From the NCBI RefSeq assembly GCF_007993795.1, contig NZ_CP042476.1, positions 806,001 to 870,000 on the forward strand: a DNA stretch of 64,000 nt, written 5' to 3'. The notes beneath the pieces were generated by a model that had not been told where the DNA came from, did not search any database, and saw nothing but the letters and a program-made list of their open reading frames with translations. Position 1 is the stretch's first letter. Each line of letters opens with the position of its first letter. Made by a program: the position numbers and the translations under genes. The DNA comes from Antarcticibacterium arcticum (GTDB lineage Bacteria > Bacteroidota > Bacteroidia > Flavobacteriales > Flavobacteriaceae). Below, piece after piece: positions 34,701 to 43,603 of the stretch.

Positions 34701-35900
34701 TTAAAAGATCAACAAATTAATATCCCTGTAAGACAGGTCAAACCAGTCGGCAATAGATTTGTTGGTTAGAATCCCGTGGTAAAAGTACAACCCATTTCTC
34801 AAACCTTTATCAAATCGCAGGGTGTTTTCTATTCCTCCTTCCTCTGCGATGTGCAGCAGGTATGGTGTAAAGATGTTACTTATAGAAATAGAAGAGGTTC
34901 GGGCATACCGGGAAGGGATATTGGGCACACAGTAATGTATAACCCCATGTTTTGTAAAAATTGGCTTATCATGGGTAGTTATTTCGCTCGTTTCTATACA
35001 ACCTCCCATATCAATGCTTACATCTATGATTACCGCTCCCGGTTTCATGGTTTGTACCATATCATCGGTCACCAAAACGGGGGACCTGTCTTTGCCACGC
35101 ACAGCTCCTATAAGAACATCGCAGCGTTTCAGAGATTTCCCAAGGGTTTTAGGTTGAATGGTAGACGTGTATAGCGTGCGGCCAACGTTGGTTTGTATGT
35201 TTCTAAGTCGGGTAAGAGAACTGTCAAAAACCTTTACATTGGCGCCAAGACCAACCGAACTTCGGGCTGCGAATTCGCCTACAGTACCTGCTCCAAGTAT
35301 CACAACTTCAATGGGTGGCACCCCGCTTATATTACCAAACATTAATCCGTTTCCTGCCGCATTATTGCTCATTATCTCAGAGGCGATAAGCACAGAAGCT
35401 GTTCCTGCAATTTCACTTAGTGCGCGAACCGCAGGGTACGTACCGTCATCATCACGAATAAACTCAAATGCCAGGGCAGTGATCCTTTTGGTTGCAAGTT
35501 TTTGAAAATACTCCTTGCATTGGGTCTTTAATTGTAAAGCCGAAATTAAAGTTGTTTGCGGATTGATCATCTCCAATTCCTCCATAGAGGGTGGTTCCAT
35601 TTTGAGAATGGTGGGGCAGGAGAAGACCTTTTTTGTATCACTGGTGATCTCAGCCCCTGCATTGGAATAATCCCGGTCGCTGAACCTTGCCCATTTCCCG
35701 GCGCCGGCTTCTATCATGATCCTGTGGCCATGCGCGGTTATAGCTGCAACAGCATCAGGTGATAAGCAAACTCTTTTTTCCTGGTAGGCGGTTTCTTTGG
35801 GAATACCTATAAACAGCTGCCCTTTGTTCTTATAAATTTCCAGAGTTTCTTCCTGGGGTAACAATTGTTCTTTGGTAAATGGAGATGATTGGCCGGTCAT
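34701..35900 (-). CDS. Alanine dehydrogenase-like protein with altered active site
   Basis: A 399-residue member of the alanine dehydrogenase / transhydrogenase-alpha family. FIGIPKETAYQEKRVCLSPDAV starts the fold at about residue 30, after an N-terminal extension. The Rossmann motif VVILGAGTVGEFAARSSVGLGANVKVFD is intact, as is MKPGAVIIDVSIDMGGCIETS. The catalytic lysine equivalent is in ILKMEP (K100). The position where alanine dehydrogenases have the catalytic histidine (LHLA) reads ALQLK, with Gln at residue 123. That makes simple L-alanine oxidation doubtful. The divergent group is common in Bacteroidota and usually labelled alanine dehydrogenase. Confidence 0.8.
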   Translation of the reverse strand: MTGQSSPFTKEQLLPQEETLEIYKNKGQLFIGIPKETAYQEKRVCLSPDAVAAITAHGHRIMIEAGAGKWARFSDRDYSNAGAEITSDTKKVFSCPTILKMEPPSMEELEMINPQTTLISALQLKTQCKEYFQKLATKRITALAFEFIRDDDGTYPAVRALSEIAGTASVLIASEIMSNNAAGNGLMFGNISGVPPIEVVILGAGTVGEFAARSSVGLGANVKVFDSSLTRLRNIQTNVGRTLYTSTIQPKTLGKSLKRCDVLIGAVRGKDRSPVLVTDDMVQTMKPGAVIIDVSIDMGGCIETSEITTHDKPIFTKHGVIHYCVPNIPSRYARTSSISISNIFTPYLLHIAEEGGIENTLRFDKGLRNGLYFYHGILTNKSIADWFDLSYRDINLLIF

Positions 35901-36047
35901 GCTGATTGGTTGTTAACAAACTAAATTACAACATTTTTTATCCATTTATAATAGGAATATGTACATAATGAGTTTCCTTCACCTTTTTAATTTCCCTTTA
36001 AAGGATTGTGGGGTATACCTTCTTCAAATTTTTAGGGTTAAGTGGCC

Positions 36048-36653
36048 TTAAAGTTTACGGTAATAGTCTTCAGCAGGTTCGTTGGCATAGGCGAGATCTT
36101 CCTGGCGAAACTGTTCAAGTTCGGTTTCATCTTTAGAGGAAAGACCGGTAGAAAATACAGATACGTCAGTTTCGTTCAATTCGCTTAGATCAATTCCGTA
36201 TATTCGGTCAAAGATTTGAGTACGAACAAGATAGACTATACTCAAAATGACAATAAAGAAAGGTGCTAAATAAATGAGTTGATCTGCGTCTAAAAATCTT
36301 GTTGGTTCCATGTAGGCGTCCTCATAAAAAGCTACAATCAATTGATAACTATACATGGTAATCGGAACCAAAATAGCGTGATACCACCAATGCTTACATG
36401 TAAAGAACCAGATTAAAAGTAGTAAAAGTGGAGTTATTTTACCAAAATACATCCACATTGCCGTGGTAACATTTAAATAATACTTACTTTCGTATGTAAA
36501 AAAAGAATTTTCCCAGACGGGACCATCTGGGAAAATTTCATATAGGTAAAATATATAAGGTGAAAATGCTATAAAAAAAGCAATAACACTACCCAGCAGC
36601 AGGAATCCTGATGGTTGTTTTGTCAACAGCTTGCTTTTCGATTTTGTTTTCAT
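36048..36653 (-). CDS. Four-helix membrane protein of unknown function
   Basis: A 201-residue protein with four predicted membrane helices (about 17-37, 62-82, 88-108 and 127-147) and a charged cytoplasmic C-terminal tail (residues 155-201, many Glu and Asp). I recognise no family. Its start codon lies inside the reading frame of a 47-residue signal-peptide-like ORF upstream (36589-36732), in another frame and overlapping by 65 bases. This suggests translational coupling. Downstream is the ald-like gene at a 147-base gap. Confidence 0.7.
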   Translation of the reverse strand: MKTKSKSKLLTKQPSGFLLLGSVIAFFIAFSPYIFYLYEIFPDGPVWENSFFTYESKYYLNVTTAMWMYFGKITPLLLLLIWFFTCKHWWYHAILVPITMYSYQLIVAFYEDAYMEPTRFLDADQLIYLAPFFIVILSIVYLVRTQIFDRIYGIDLSELNETDVSVFSTGLSSKDETELEQFRQEDLAYANEPAEDYYRKL

Positions 36654-36732
36654 TCTCGTTAGTTGTACTTGAAGTTACAAAAAAAGTTGCTCCAAAGATA
36701 GCAGCGGCGAATAAAATAGCTTTAATTTTCAT
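36589..36732 (-). CDS. 47-residue exported small protein overlapping the next gene
   Basis: The frame starts MKIKAILFAAAIFGATFFV and continues with a Thr/Asn/Glu-rich mature part ending TTIRIPAAG. It begins with a typical signal peptide or membrane anchor and is preceded on its own strand by a TATATTTG -7 element. Its 3' half overlaps the start of the 201-residue membrane protein gene by 65 bases in a different frame. No family is recognised. The frame could be chance, but the signal peptide and promoter speak for a real gene. Confidence 0.55.
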   Translation of the reverse strand: MKIKAILFAAAIFGATFFVTSSTTNENENKIEKQAVDKTTIRIPAAG

Positions 36733-36786
36733 AATGTATAGGGTTTAAATATGATTGTTTCGTTTGATTTCTGAAACAAACCTATA

Positions 36787-36794
36787 CAAATATA
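36787..36794 (-). promoter_or_regulatory. -7 element TATATTTG (minus strand) before the 47-residue ORF
   Basis: The minus strand reads TATATTTG here, fitting TAnnTTTG, 55 bases upstream of the ATG at 36732. No TTG lies at the 21-base spacing seen in the three complete promoters of this window. Confidence 0.4.
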
Positions 36795-37013
36795 AAATGC
36801 TTATTCTTACTACTTTAATCGTACCTTTGCACGCTTTTTCAGGGCATAAAATGGCCGTATTTAATGGAATTTTACTTTCCAAAAATAAGCTTAAAATCAT
36901 CAATTTTCGTTGAAAAACGAAAAAATTAAAAACCCACCTTTCACATAGGCAAAAAATGTACTGTTTTTCTTACAATTGCTTTCGCGCCGCTTTCACGCAG
37001 CTTTTTTAACTCT
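36795..37013. other. Intergenic stretch without gene
   Basis: The roughly 280-base gap between the 47-residue ORF and tsaE holds no credible reading frame, tRNA or strong terminator. It contains a TACCTTTG octamer on the plus strand (36822-36829) that fits a -7 element but has no gene ahead of it. Confidence 0.4.
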
Positions 37014-37418
37014 TTAACAAAACTTTAACTTTCTGAGTCCGTTTTCCAGCACGGAAACTTCCAGTTTTTGCACGTCCTGATCTAAAAGTCTTTCAATTTT
37101 TTGAGGCCACTCTATCAATTTCCAGTCCTGAGTATTGAGATAATCCTCAATGCCCATGTCCAGAGCCTCGGCTTCATCTTCTATTCTGTAAAAATCAAAA
37201 TGGAAGATCCTGCCCTGGCTTGTTTGATATTCGTTAACCAGCGAGAAAGTAGGGCTGGACACCAGATCTGGTGCGCCAAGCGCTTTAACAAGCGCTTTGA
37301 TGAGGGTGGTCTTACCGGCCCCCATCTCCCCGTAAAATAATAGCGTTTTGCTTTTTACTTTGGAAAGTAATTGCATAGCTATACTATCAATTTCTGACAG
37401 CTCGTAGGTTAAGCTCAT
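37014..37418 (-). CDS. tsaE: tRNA threonylcarbamoyladenosine biosynthesis ATPase TsaE
   Basis: A 134-residue P-loop ATPase. Walker A is GEMGAGKTTLIKAL at about residues 31-44. SSPTFSLVNEY and HFDFYRIEDEAEALDMGIEDYL are the family-specific switch and Walker B regions, and LIEWPQKIERLL ends the domain. With TsaB, TsaC and TsaD it makes the t6A modification of tRNAs reading ANN codons. It follows porX by 45 bases on the same strand and is probably co-transcribed with it. Confidence 0.94.
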   Translation of the reverse strand: MSLTYELSEIDSIAMQLLSKVKSKTLLFYGEMGAGKTTLIKALVKALGAPDLVSSPTFSLVNEYQTSQGRIFHFDFYRIEDEAEALDMGIEDYLNTQDWKLIEWPQKIERLLDQDVQKLEVSVLENGLRKLKFC

Positions 37419-37463
37419 TCAAAATTTAGATTATAAGGCGCTGTAAATATATGTAATTAATTC

Positions 37464-39014
37464 TTATCTAGGCGATAAGACCACAAACGGGATGATCATT
37501 TCCTCCAAAGATACCCCTCCATGCTGGTAGGTATTCCTGAAATAATTGACATAATAATTGTAATTGTTCGGGTAGGCAAAAAACATATCGCCTTTGGCAA
37601 AAATAAAAGAGCTGCTCATATTTAGAGTGGGCAAATGAATGGATTTGGGATCTTTGGCGGCCAAAACATCTTTCTCCTCATATGTAAGGCTTTTGCCGGT
37701 TTTATAGCGAAGGTTTAAACTGGTGTTCTTATCTCCTATTACTTTAGAAGGGGTTTTTACATTTATTGTTCCATGGTCTGTCGTGAGGATTAACTTGAAT
37801 CCCAGTTGCTGTGCCTGTTGGATGATCTCGAGTAAAGGTGAGTTCTTGAACCAGCTTTGCGTAAGGGAGCGATAGGATTTATCATTGGAAGCCAATTCCT
37901 TTATAACTTCCATTTCGGTCTTGGAGTGGGAAAGCATATCTACAAAGTTATACACCACTACTGTGAGGTCGTTGTCTTTCTGACTTCTGAAATTCTCCAC
38001 GAGGCGCTTCCCTTGTTTTAAACTTGTGATCTTGTGGTATTCATATTTAAAATTAAGTCCCAGCCGCTTCATTTGTGATTCCAGGAACTCTTCTTCAAAT
38101 AAGTTTTTTCCCCCTTCATCTGTATCATTAAGCCAGTATTTTGGAAAAAGCTTTTCCATATCGCTGGGCATTAGCCCGGAGAAGATTGCATTCCTGGCAT
38201 ATTGGGTTGCAGTGGGTAAAATGCTGTAATAAGGAGTTTCTTCCTCTTTCTTATAATAGTTATTTATAGTAGATTCAAAAGATTTCCACTGGTCATAACG
38301 TAAATTATCTACTACCACCAAAAGCGTAGGTTGTTCCTTACTTAATTGCGGAACAATTTTAGACTTAAACAAAGTGTGAGACATTACCGGTGCATCGGCA
38401 TTTTTTTCAAACCAATCGGGGTAGTTGCGGTCAATAAATTTACAAAACTGGTTGTTGGCTTCCACCTTTTGCGATTCAAGGATCTCAAACATTCCGCTGT
38501 CCTGAATGGTTTCAAGCTGCATCTCCCAGTAAAGCAGTTTCTGGTAAAGTTCTGCCCAGCCTTCATAGGAGTTCACCATAGAAAGGTCCATCGCGATCTT
38601 CCGGAATTCCTGCTGGTAGTTGGAAGTGGTCTTTTCTGTGATAAGGCGGGAATGGTCCAGGTTCTTTTTTAAACTAAGGAGAATTTGATGCGGGTTCACG
38701 GGTTTTATAAGGTAATCGGCTATTTTAGAGCCAATAGCCTCTTCCATGATATATTCTTCCTCACTCTTTGTGATCATGACCACGGGCACCTCTGCGCGTT
38801 TTTCTTTGATCTCGGTTAGCGTCTCAAGGCCGGAAAGACCCGGCATATTTTCATCCAGAAAAACAATATCAAAATTCTCCTGGTCTATTTTCTCTACGGC
38901 CTCCATCCCGCTGCGGCAGGTGGTAACTTTGTAGTTCTTGGATTCCAGGAACATTATATGTGGTTTCAACAGGTCTATTTCATCATCTGCCCAAAGTATT
39001 TTAATCTCATTCAT
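37464..39014 (-). CDS. porX: PorX, type IX secretion response regulator with PglZ phosphatase domain
   Basis: A 516-residue protein. Residues 1-120 are a receiver domain with acidic D10 and D11, phospho-acceptor D54 in VFLDENMPG and conserved Lys in ITKSEEE. After a helical linker, residues about 205-516 are a PglZ/alkaline-phosphatase-like domain. Its first metal site is in LLVVVDNLRYDQWKS, the nucleophilic Thr is probably in ILPTATQYARNA, and TTDHGT supplies a later metal site. PorX works with the histidine kinase PorY and the sigma factor SigP to control type IX secretion genes, and its effector domain cleaves cyclic or linear oligonucleotides. Its presence implies type IX secretion or gliding in this organism. 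Confidence 0.96.
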   Translation of the reverse strand: MNEIKILWADDEIDLLKPHIMFLESKNYKVTTCRSGMEAVEKIDQENFDIVFLDENMPGLSGLETLTEIKEKRAEVPVVMITKSEEEYIMEEAIGSKIADYLIKPVNPHQILLSLKKNLDHSRLITEKTTSNYQQEFRKIAMDLSMVNSYEGWAELYQKLLYWEMQLETIQDSGMFEILESQKVEANNQFCKFIDRNYPDWFEKNADAPVMSHTLFKSKIVPQLSKEQPTLLVVVDNLRYDQWKSFESTINNYYKKEEETPYYSILPTATQYARNAIFSGLMPSDMEKLFPKYWLNDTDEGGKNLFEEEFLESQMKRLGLNFKYEYHKITSLKQGKRLVENFRSQKDNDLTVVVYNFVDMLSHSKTEMEVIKELASNDKSYRSLTQSWFKNSPLLEIIQQAQQLGFKLILTTDHGTINVKTPSKVIGDKNTSLNLRYKTGKSLTYEEKDVLAAKDPKSIHLPTLNMSSSFIFAKGDMFFAYPNNYNYYVNYFRNTYQHGGVSLEEMIIPFVVLSPR

Positions 39015-39129
39015 TTATTTAAAATTTAATTGCTGTTTCATTATCTCTATAAAACAGGCTCAGGATTTACGAATGCCCAATATGGGCTTCATATATGTAT
39101 ATTTGTAATTATTTTAAAGGAATTAAAGC

Positions 39130-40359
39130 TTGACTGTACAAACTAAACTCAAAATATTTAACGATCCAATTTACGGTTTTATTACGATCCCGAGTGAACT
39201 GGTCTTTAAGATAATTGCTCATCCCTACTTCCAAAGACTACGCCGCATTTCGCAAATGGGAATGTCTTATCTGGTTTATCCTGGGGCGCACCATACGCGT
39301 TTTCATCATGCCCTGGGCGGGTTGCATCTAATGCAAAAAGCAGTTGATATGCTTAGAATTAAAGGGGTTGAGATATCAAAGGAAGAAGAAGAGGGGCTAT
39401 ATATTGCTATTTTGATGCATGATATAGGACACGGGCCATTCTCTCATGCAATGGAGCATAGCATAGTGGAAGGAGTATCTCATGAGCACATTTCCCTCCT
39501 TATTATGGAGGAAATGAATAAGGAATTTAACCAAAGTTTAACGCTGGGCATTGAGATCTTTAAAGGCACATATCCGCGTAAGTTCATGAACCAATTGGTT
39601 TCGAGTCAGCTGGATATGGACCGGCTGGATTATTTAAAAAGAGATAGTTTCTATACTGGGGTGCCGGAGGGTAATATAAACAGTGAGCGTATTATAACCA
39701 TGCTTAATGTGGTAGACGGGCAAATTGTTGTGGAGGAAAAGGGCATTTATTCAGTAGAAAAATTCCTGGTTGCGCGCAGGCTTATGTATTGGCAGGTATA
39801 TTTACATAAGACCGGGGTTGCTGCCGAGCAATTATTAATAAGGGTTTTAAAACGGGCAAAGGAACTTATTGAAAAGGGGCAGAAACTGGAATGCAGTCCG
39901 GCATTTTCATATTTTCTTCGTAATAAGGTAGGGGAAGAAAATTTTGATTCAAACGTATTAAAAACATTTAGCAGGCTTGATGATTATGATATTGTTTCAG
40001 CAATGAAGAACTGGATAGACCATCCGGATTTTGTACTGAGCAATTTATGTGAGATGCTTCTAAACCGTAACCTTTTAAAGGTGAATTTCAAGAAAAGGCC
40101 TATACCTTCAGTAAAACTTGAAAAATATATTAAAAAGGTAGAAACGAAATATGAGCTTACCCATGATGAGGCAGCGTATTTCGTTTTTAGTGGTAAAGTT
40201 TACAACATCGCCTATTCCAGCGGGAAGGATAAAATACTAATCCTGCATTCCAATGGTAAAGTAAGTGATGTCGCAAAGGCCTCAGACCAGTTAAATTTAA
40301 GTGCACTCTCAACCCCTGTGACAAAATATTATATCTGTTATCCAAAGACTAAAGATTAA
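39130..40359 (+). CDS. HD-domain phosphohydrolase, dGTPase-like
   Basis: A 409-residue protein with the HD metal motif HDIGHGPFSHAMEH near residues 97-110, preceded by RFHHALGGLHL (first His of the site) and followed by LDMDRLDYLKRDSFYTG. The order H...HD...D matches the SAMHD1/dGTPase-like superfamily, whose members hydrolyse dNTPs. The exact substrate is not evident. The frame opens with a TTG at 39130. It lies 24 bases upstream of lpxD and is transcribed with it or just before it. Confidence 0.85.
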   Translation: MTVQTKLKIFNDPIYGFITIPSELVFKIIAHPYFQRLRRISQMGMSYLVYPGAHHTRFHHALGGLHLMQKAVDMLRIKGVEISKEEEEGLYIAILMHDIGHGPFSHAMEHSIVEGVSHEHISLLIMEEMNKEFNQSLTLGIEIFKGTYPRKFMNQLVSSQLDMDRLDYLKRDSFYTGVPEGNINSERIITMLNVVDGQIVVEEKGIYSVEKFLVARRLMYWQVYLHKTGVAAEQLLIRVLKRAKELIEKGQKLECSPAFSYFLRNKVGEENFDSNVLKTFSRLDDYDIVSAMKNWIDHPDFVLSNLCEMLLNRNLLKVNFKKRPIPSVKLEKYIKKVETKYELTHDEAAYFVFSGKVYNIAYSSGKDKILILHSNGKVSDVAKASDQLNLSALSTPVTKYYICYPKTKD

Positions 40360-40370
40360 ACCATTTTTTT

Positions 40371-40378
40371 TACTTTTG
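40371..40378 (+). promoter_or_regulatory. -7 element TACTTTTG before lpxD
   Basis: It matches TAnnTTTG and is followed at 5 bases by the ATG of lpxD, so any transcript from it would be almost leaderless. No -33 TTG is seen. Confidence 0.35.
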
Positions 40379-40383
40379 CCAGA

Positions 40384-41408
40384 ATGAAGTTCACTGCAAC
40401 ACAAATAGCCGAGTTGTTAGACGGAAGCGTTGAGGGAAATCCCGAGACCGAAGTTTATAAATTGGCAAAAATAGAAGAGGGTACCGAAGGGTCCCTTACT
40501 TTCCTTAGCAATCCTAAGTACACATCTTTTATTTATTCTACTCAATCATCGATCGTAATTGTAAAAGATACTTTCATATCTGAAGAAAAATTAGAAACCA
40601 CCTTAATTAAGGTTAAGGACCCGTATAAAGCATTTTCCACATTACTGGAATATTATAACCAGGTAAAGCTGAATAAAAGCGGTATTGAAGAACCAAGTTA
40701 TATATCAGATTCTGCTACCCTGGGTGAAAATATCTACCTGGGAGCTTTTGCATATATTGGAAACAATGTTTCCATAGGAGATAATGTCAAGATATATCCT
40801 CATACCTATATAGGGGACAATGTGAGTATTGGGAATGATACCCTCATATTTTCAGGAGTTAAGATCTATTCCGAAACTATTATTGGAAAATCTTGTGTGC
40901 TGCACGGAGGTGTAGTAATAGGTGCCGATGGTTTTGGGTTCTCCCCGGGGAAGAAGGGGTATATGCCAAGGTTCCACAAATAGGGAATGTAATCATAGAG
41001 GACAATGTAGATATTGGTGCCGGCACCACTATAGACCGTGCAACTCTGGGGTCCACAATAATTAGACAAGGTGTTAAACTGGATAACCAAATCCAGATTG
41101 CGCATAATGTTGAGATTGGTGAAAATACGGCCATAGCGGCACAAACAGGAATTGCAGGTTCTACCAAGATTGGAAAGAATTGTTTGATAGGAGGCCAGGT
41201 TGGAATTGCCGGCCACATTAAGATAGGAGATAGGGTAAGGATACAAGCCCAATCTGGGATTGGAAGGAATATTGAAAATGATGAAGCTATTCAAGGTTCC
41301 CCGTCATTTGGCTATGGAGAATTCAATAAATCCTACGTCCATTTTAAAAATTTACCAAAGATCGTTGACAGGTTAAATCAATTAGAAAAAAAACAAAATA
41401 ATGGCTGA
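40384..41408 (+). pseudogene. lpxD: LpxD, UDP-3-O-acyl-glucosamine N-acyltransferase, frameshifted
   Basis: Two overlapping frames give one LpxD protein. The first (from 40384) runs through the N-terminal uridine-binding domain and the first hexapeptide repeats up to GADGFGFSPG. The second continues from EEGVYAKVPQIGNVIIEDN to the stop at 41408. Adding one base in the run CCCCGGGG (40943-40950) restores one frame of about 342 residues. The catalytic histidine is in QIQIAHNVEIG. LpxD adds the second acyl chain to lipid A precursor. As it is normally essential and lies in an intact lpx operon, a base missed in a homopolymer is at least as likely as a true mutation, although an LpxD-like paralogue sits at 44249. 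Confidence 0.9.
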
Positions 41409-42801
41409 AACTTTTTCCAAACAGCAAACCATTAAAAAGGAAGTCTCCTTAAGAGGTGTAGGACTTCATACGGGTAAGGAAGTGACCCTAACCTTTAAAC
41501 CCGCACCTGTTGACACAGGTTACGTTTTTAGAAGAATAGACCTTGAGGATCAGCCAATTATTGAAGCCGATGCCAATTACGTTGTGAATACCCAGCGTGG
41601 AACAAATCTTGAAAAAAACGGGGTAAGTATACAAACCTGTGAACATGTACTTGCAGCCTGTGTTGGGCTTGAAGTAGATAATGTTATTATGGAACTTGAT
41701 TCCTCAGAACCACCAATTATGGATGGTTCTTCCCGGTTTTTCGTGGAAGCCCTGGAAGAGGCAGGGATTGAAGTACAGGATGCAGACAGGGATGAATTTG
41801 TTATTACGGAAGTGATCTCCTATAAGGACGAAAAGACCGGAAGCGAGATCCTTGTGATGCCGGCAGATAATTATCAGGTAACCACCATGGTTGATTTTGG
41901 TACAAAAATTCTGGGTACCCAAAACGCATCTATTCAAAATCTTTCAGAGTTTAAATCTGAAATAGCCAATGCACGTACTTTTAGTTTTCTTCACGAGATT
42001 GAAATGCTGCTGGAACATGGTCTTATTAAAGGAGGAGACCTTAACAACGCTATAGTGTATGTAGATAAGGAGCTAAGCCCTGAAACCATGGATAAATTAA
42101 GGGTGGCGTTTAAAAAGGACAATATTTCAGTAAAACCGAACGGAATACTCGACAATCTTACCCTGCACCATCCCAATGAGGCAGCAAGGCATAAACTTCT
42201 GGATGTAATGGGAGACCTTGCGCTTGTGGGAACCAGAATTAAAGGTAAGGTGATTGCCAATAAACCAGGCCACCTTGTTAATACCCAGTTTGCCAAAAAA
42301 CTTTCCAAAATAATCAAGACAGAAAGGCGTAACAATATGCCGAAAATCGATTTTGATAAGGAGCCCTTGTTAGATGTAAATGCGATCATGAATATTTTAC
42401 CCCACAGGCCACCTTTCCTTTTGGTAGATAAGATCTTTAGCTGCACAGATACCTGCGTAATAGGCATGAAAAATGTTACAATGAATGAACCTTTCTTTGT
42501 AGGTCATTTTCCTGGAAAACCAGTAATGCCCGGCGTTCTACAGGTTGAAGCTATGGCTCAAACGGGTGGTATCCTGGCATTACGTTCAGTTCCCGATCCT
42601 GAGAATTATCTTACTTATTTCATGAAAATAGATAATGTGAAATTTAAACAACAGGTTGTTCCGGGAGATACTTTGATATTTAAACTTGAATTACTTGCCC
42701 CAATCCGCAGGGGAATTTGCCAAATGCAGGGTTATGCGTATGTTAATGGAAAATTGGCAACAGAGGCTATACTAATGGCCCAAATTGTAAAATCAAAATA
42801 A
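41401..42801 (+). CDS. lpxC: LpxC-FabZ bifunctional enzyme
   Basis: A 466-residue fusion. Residues 1-310 are LpxC deacetylase: SLRGVGLHTGKEVTLTF, EHVLAACVGLEVDN with the zinc His, and HHPNEAARHKLLDVMGDL with the other metal ligands. Residues about 315-466 are FabZ: INAIMNILPHRPPFLLVDKI-type hot-dog start with the catalytic His, and HFPGKPVMPGVLQVEAMAQTGG with the catalytic Glu. LpxC makes the committed step of lipid A synthesis; FabZ dehydrates 3-hydroxyacyl-ACP. Both use 3-hydroxyacyl-ACP-derived pools, so fusion balances lipid A and phospholipid synthesis. The fusion is typical of Bacteroidota. It overlaps lpxD by 8 bases. Confidence 0.96.
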   Translation: MAETFSKQQTIKKEVSLRGVGLHTGKEVTLTFKPAPVDTGYVFRRIDLEDQPIIEADANYVVNTQRGTNLEKNGVSIQTCEHVLAACVGLEVDNVIMELDSSEPPIMDGSSRFFVEALEEAGIEVQDADRDEFVITEVISYKDEKTGSEILVMPADNYQVTTMVDFGTKILGTQNASIQNLSEFKSEIANARTFSFLHEIEMLLEHGLIKGGDLNNAIVYVDKELSPETMDKLRVAFKKDNISVKPNGILDNLTLHHPNEAARHKLLDVMGDLALVGTRIKGKVIANKPGHLVNTQFAKKLSKIIKTERRNNMPKIDFDKEPLLDVNAIMNILPHRPPFLLVDKIFSCTDTCVIGMKNVTMNEPFFVGHFPGKPVMPGVLQVEAMAQTGGILALRSVPDPENYLTYFMKIDNVKFKQQVVPGDTLIFKLELLAPIRRGICQMQGYAYVNGKLATEAILMAQIVKSK

Positions 42802-42807
42802 ACAAGG

Positions 42808-43593
42808 ATGAATCAACCTTTAGCATATGTGCACCCCGGGGCCAAGATCGCCAAGAATGTTGTAATAGAGCCTTTTACCACCATTCATAATAATGTGGTT
42901 ATTGGCGAAGGATCATGGATAGGCTCCAACGTTACCATTATGGAAGGTGCCCGTATAGGAAAAAACTGCAGCATTTTTCCCGGAGCAGTAATATCTGCAG
43001 TACCCCAGGATAAAAAATTCAATGATGAAGAAACCACCACCGAAATTGGAGATAATACTACCATACGGGAGTGTGTAACCATAAATCGCGGTACCACAGA
43101 CAGGATGAAAACAGTAATTGGGAAAAATTGCTGGATCATGGCTTATTGTCATATCGCACACGATTGTATTGTAGGTGATAATTGTATTTTTTCCAACAAC
43201 AGTACCCTTGCAGGGCATATAAATGTTGGAGATTACGTGGTGTTGGCAGGAATGGCAGCAGTACAGCAATTTTGCAGTATTGGTAACCACGCCTTTGTAA
43301 CAGGTGGTTCTATGGTGAGAAAAGATGTTCCCCCGTTTGTAAAAGCCGGAAGAGAACCCTTATCTTACGTAGGGATCAACTCTATAGGGTTAAGGAGAAG
43401 AGGTTTCAGTACAGAAAAGATCAGGGAGATACAGGATATTTACAGGATCTTATACCAGAAAAATTATAATAATTCCCAGGCTGTTGCTATAATCGAAGCA
43501 GAAATGCAGGCAACTGCAGAGCGTGATGAAATACTGGAATTCATTAAGAATTCACAGCGTGGGATTATGAAAGGATATTTTAGTTCAAATTAA
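42808..43593 (+). CDS. lpxA: Acyl-ACP--UDP-N-acetylglucosamine O-acyltransferase
   Basis: A 261-residue left-handed beta-helix protein of standard LpxA length. Hexapeptide repeats fill residues 1-190. The catalytic histidine lies in MAYCHIAHDCIVGDN, and GLRRRGFSTEKIREIQDIYRILY is the C-terminal helical domain of LpxA. It transfers 3-hydroxyacyl groups to UDP-GlcNAc, the first step of lipid A synthesis. It begins 6 bases after lpxC-fabZ and is followed at 10 bases by efp. Confidence 0.96.
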   Translation: MNQPLAYVHPGAKIAKNVVIEPFTTIHNNVVIGEGSWIGSNVTIMEGARIGKNCSIFPGAVISAVPQDKKFNDEETTTEIGDNTTIRECVTINRGTTDRMKTVIGKNCWIMAYCHIAHDCIVGDNCIFSNNSTLAGHINVGDYVVLAGMAAVQQFCSIGNHAFVTGGSMVRKDVPPFVKAGREPLSYVGINSIGLRRRGFSTEKIREIQDIYRILYQKNYNNSQAVAIIEAEMQATAERDEILEFIKNSQRGIMKGYFSSN

Positions 43594-43603
43594 AACAACA
43601 CCA

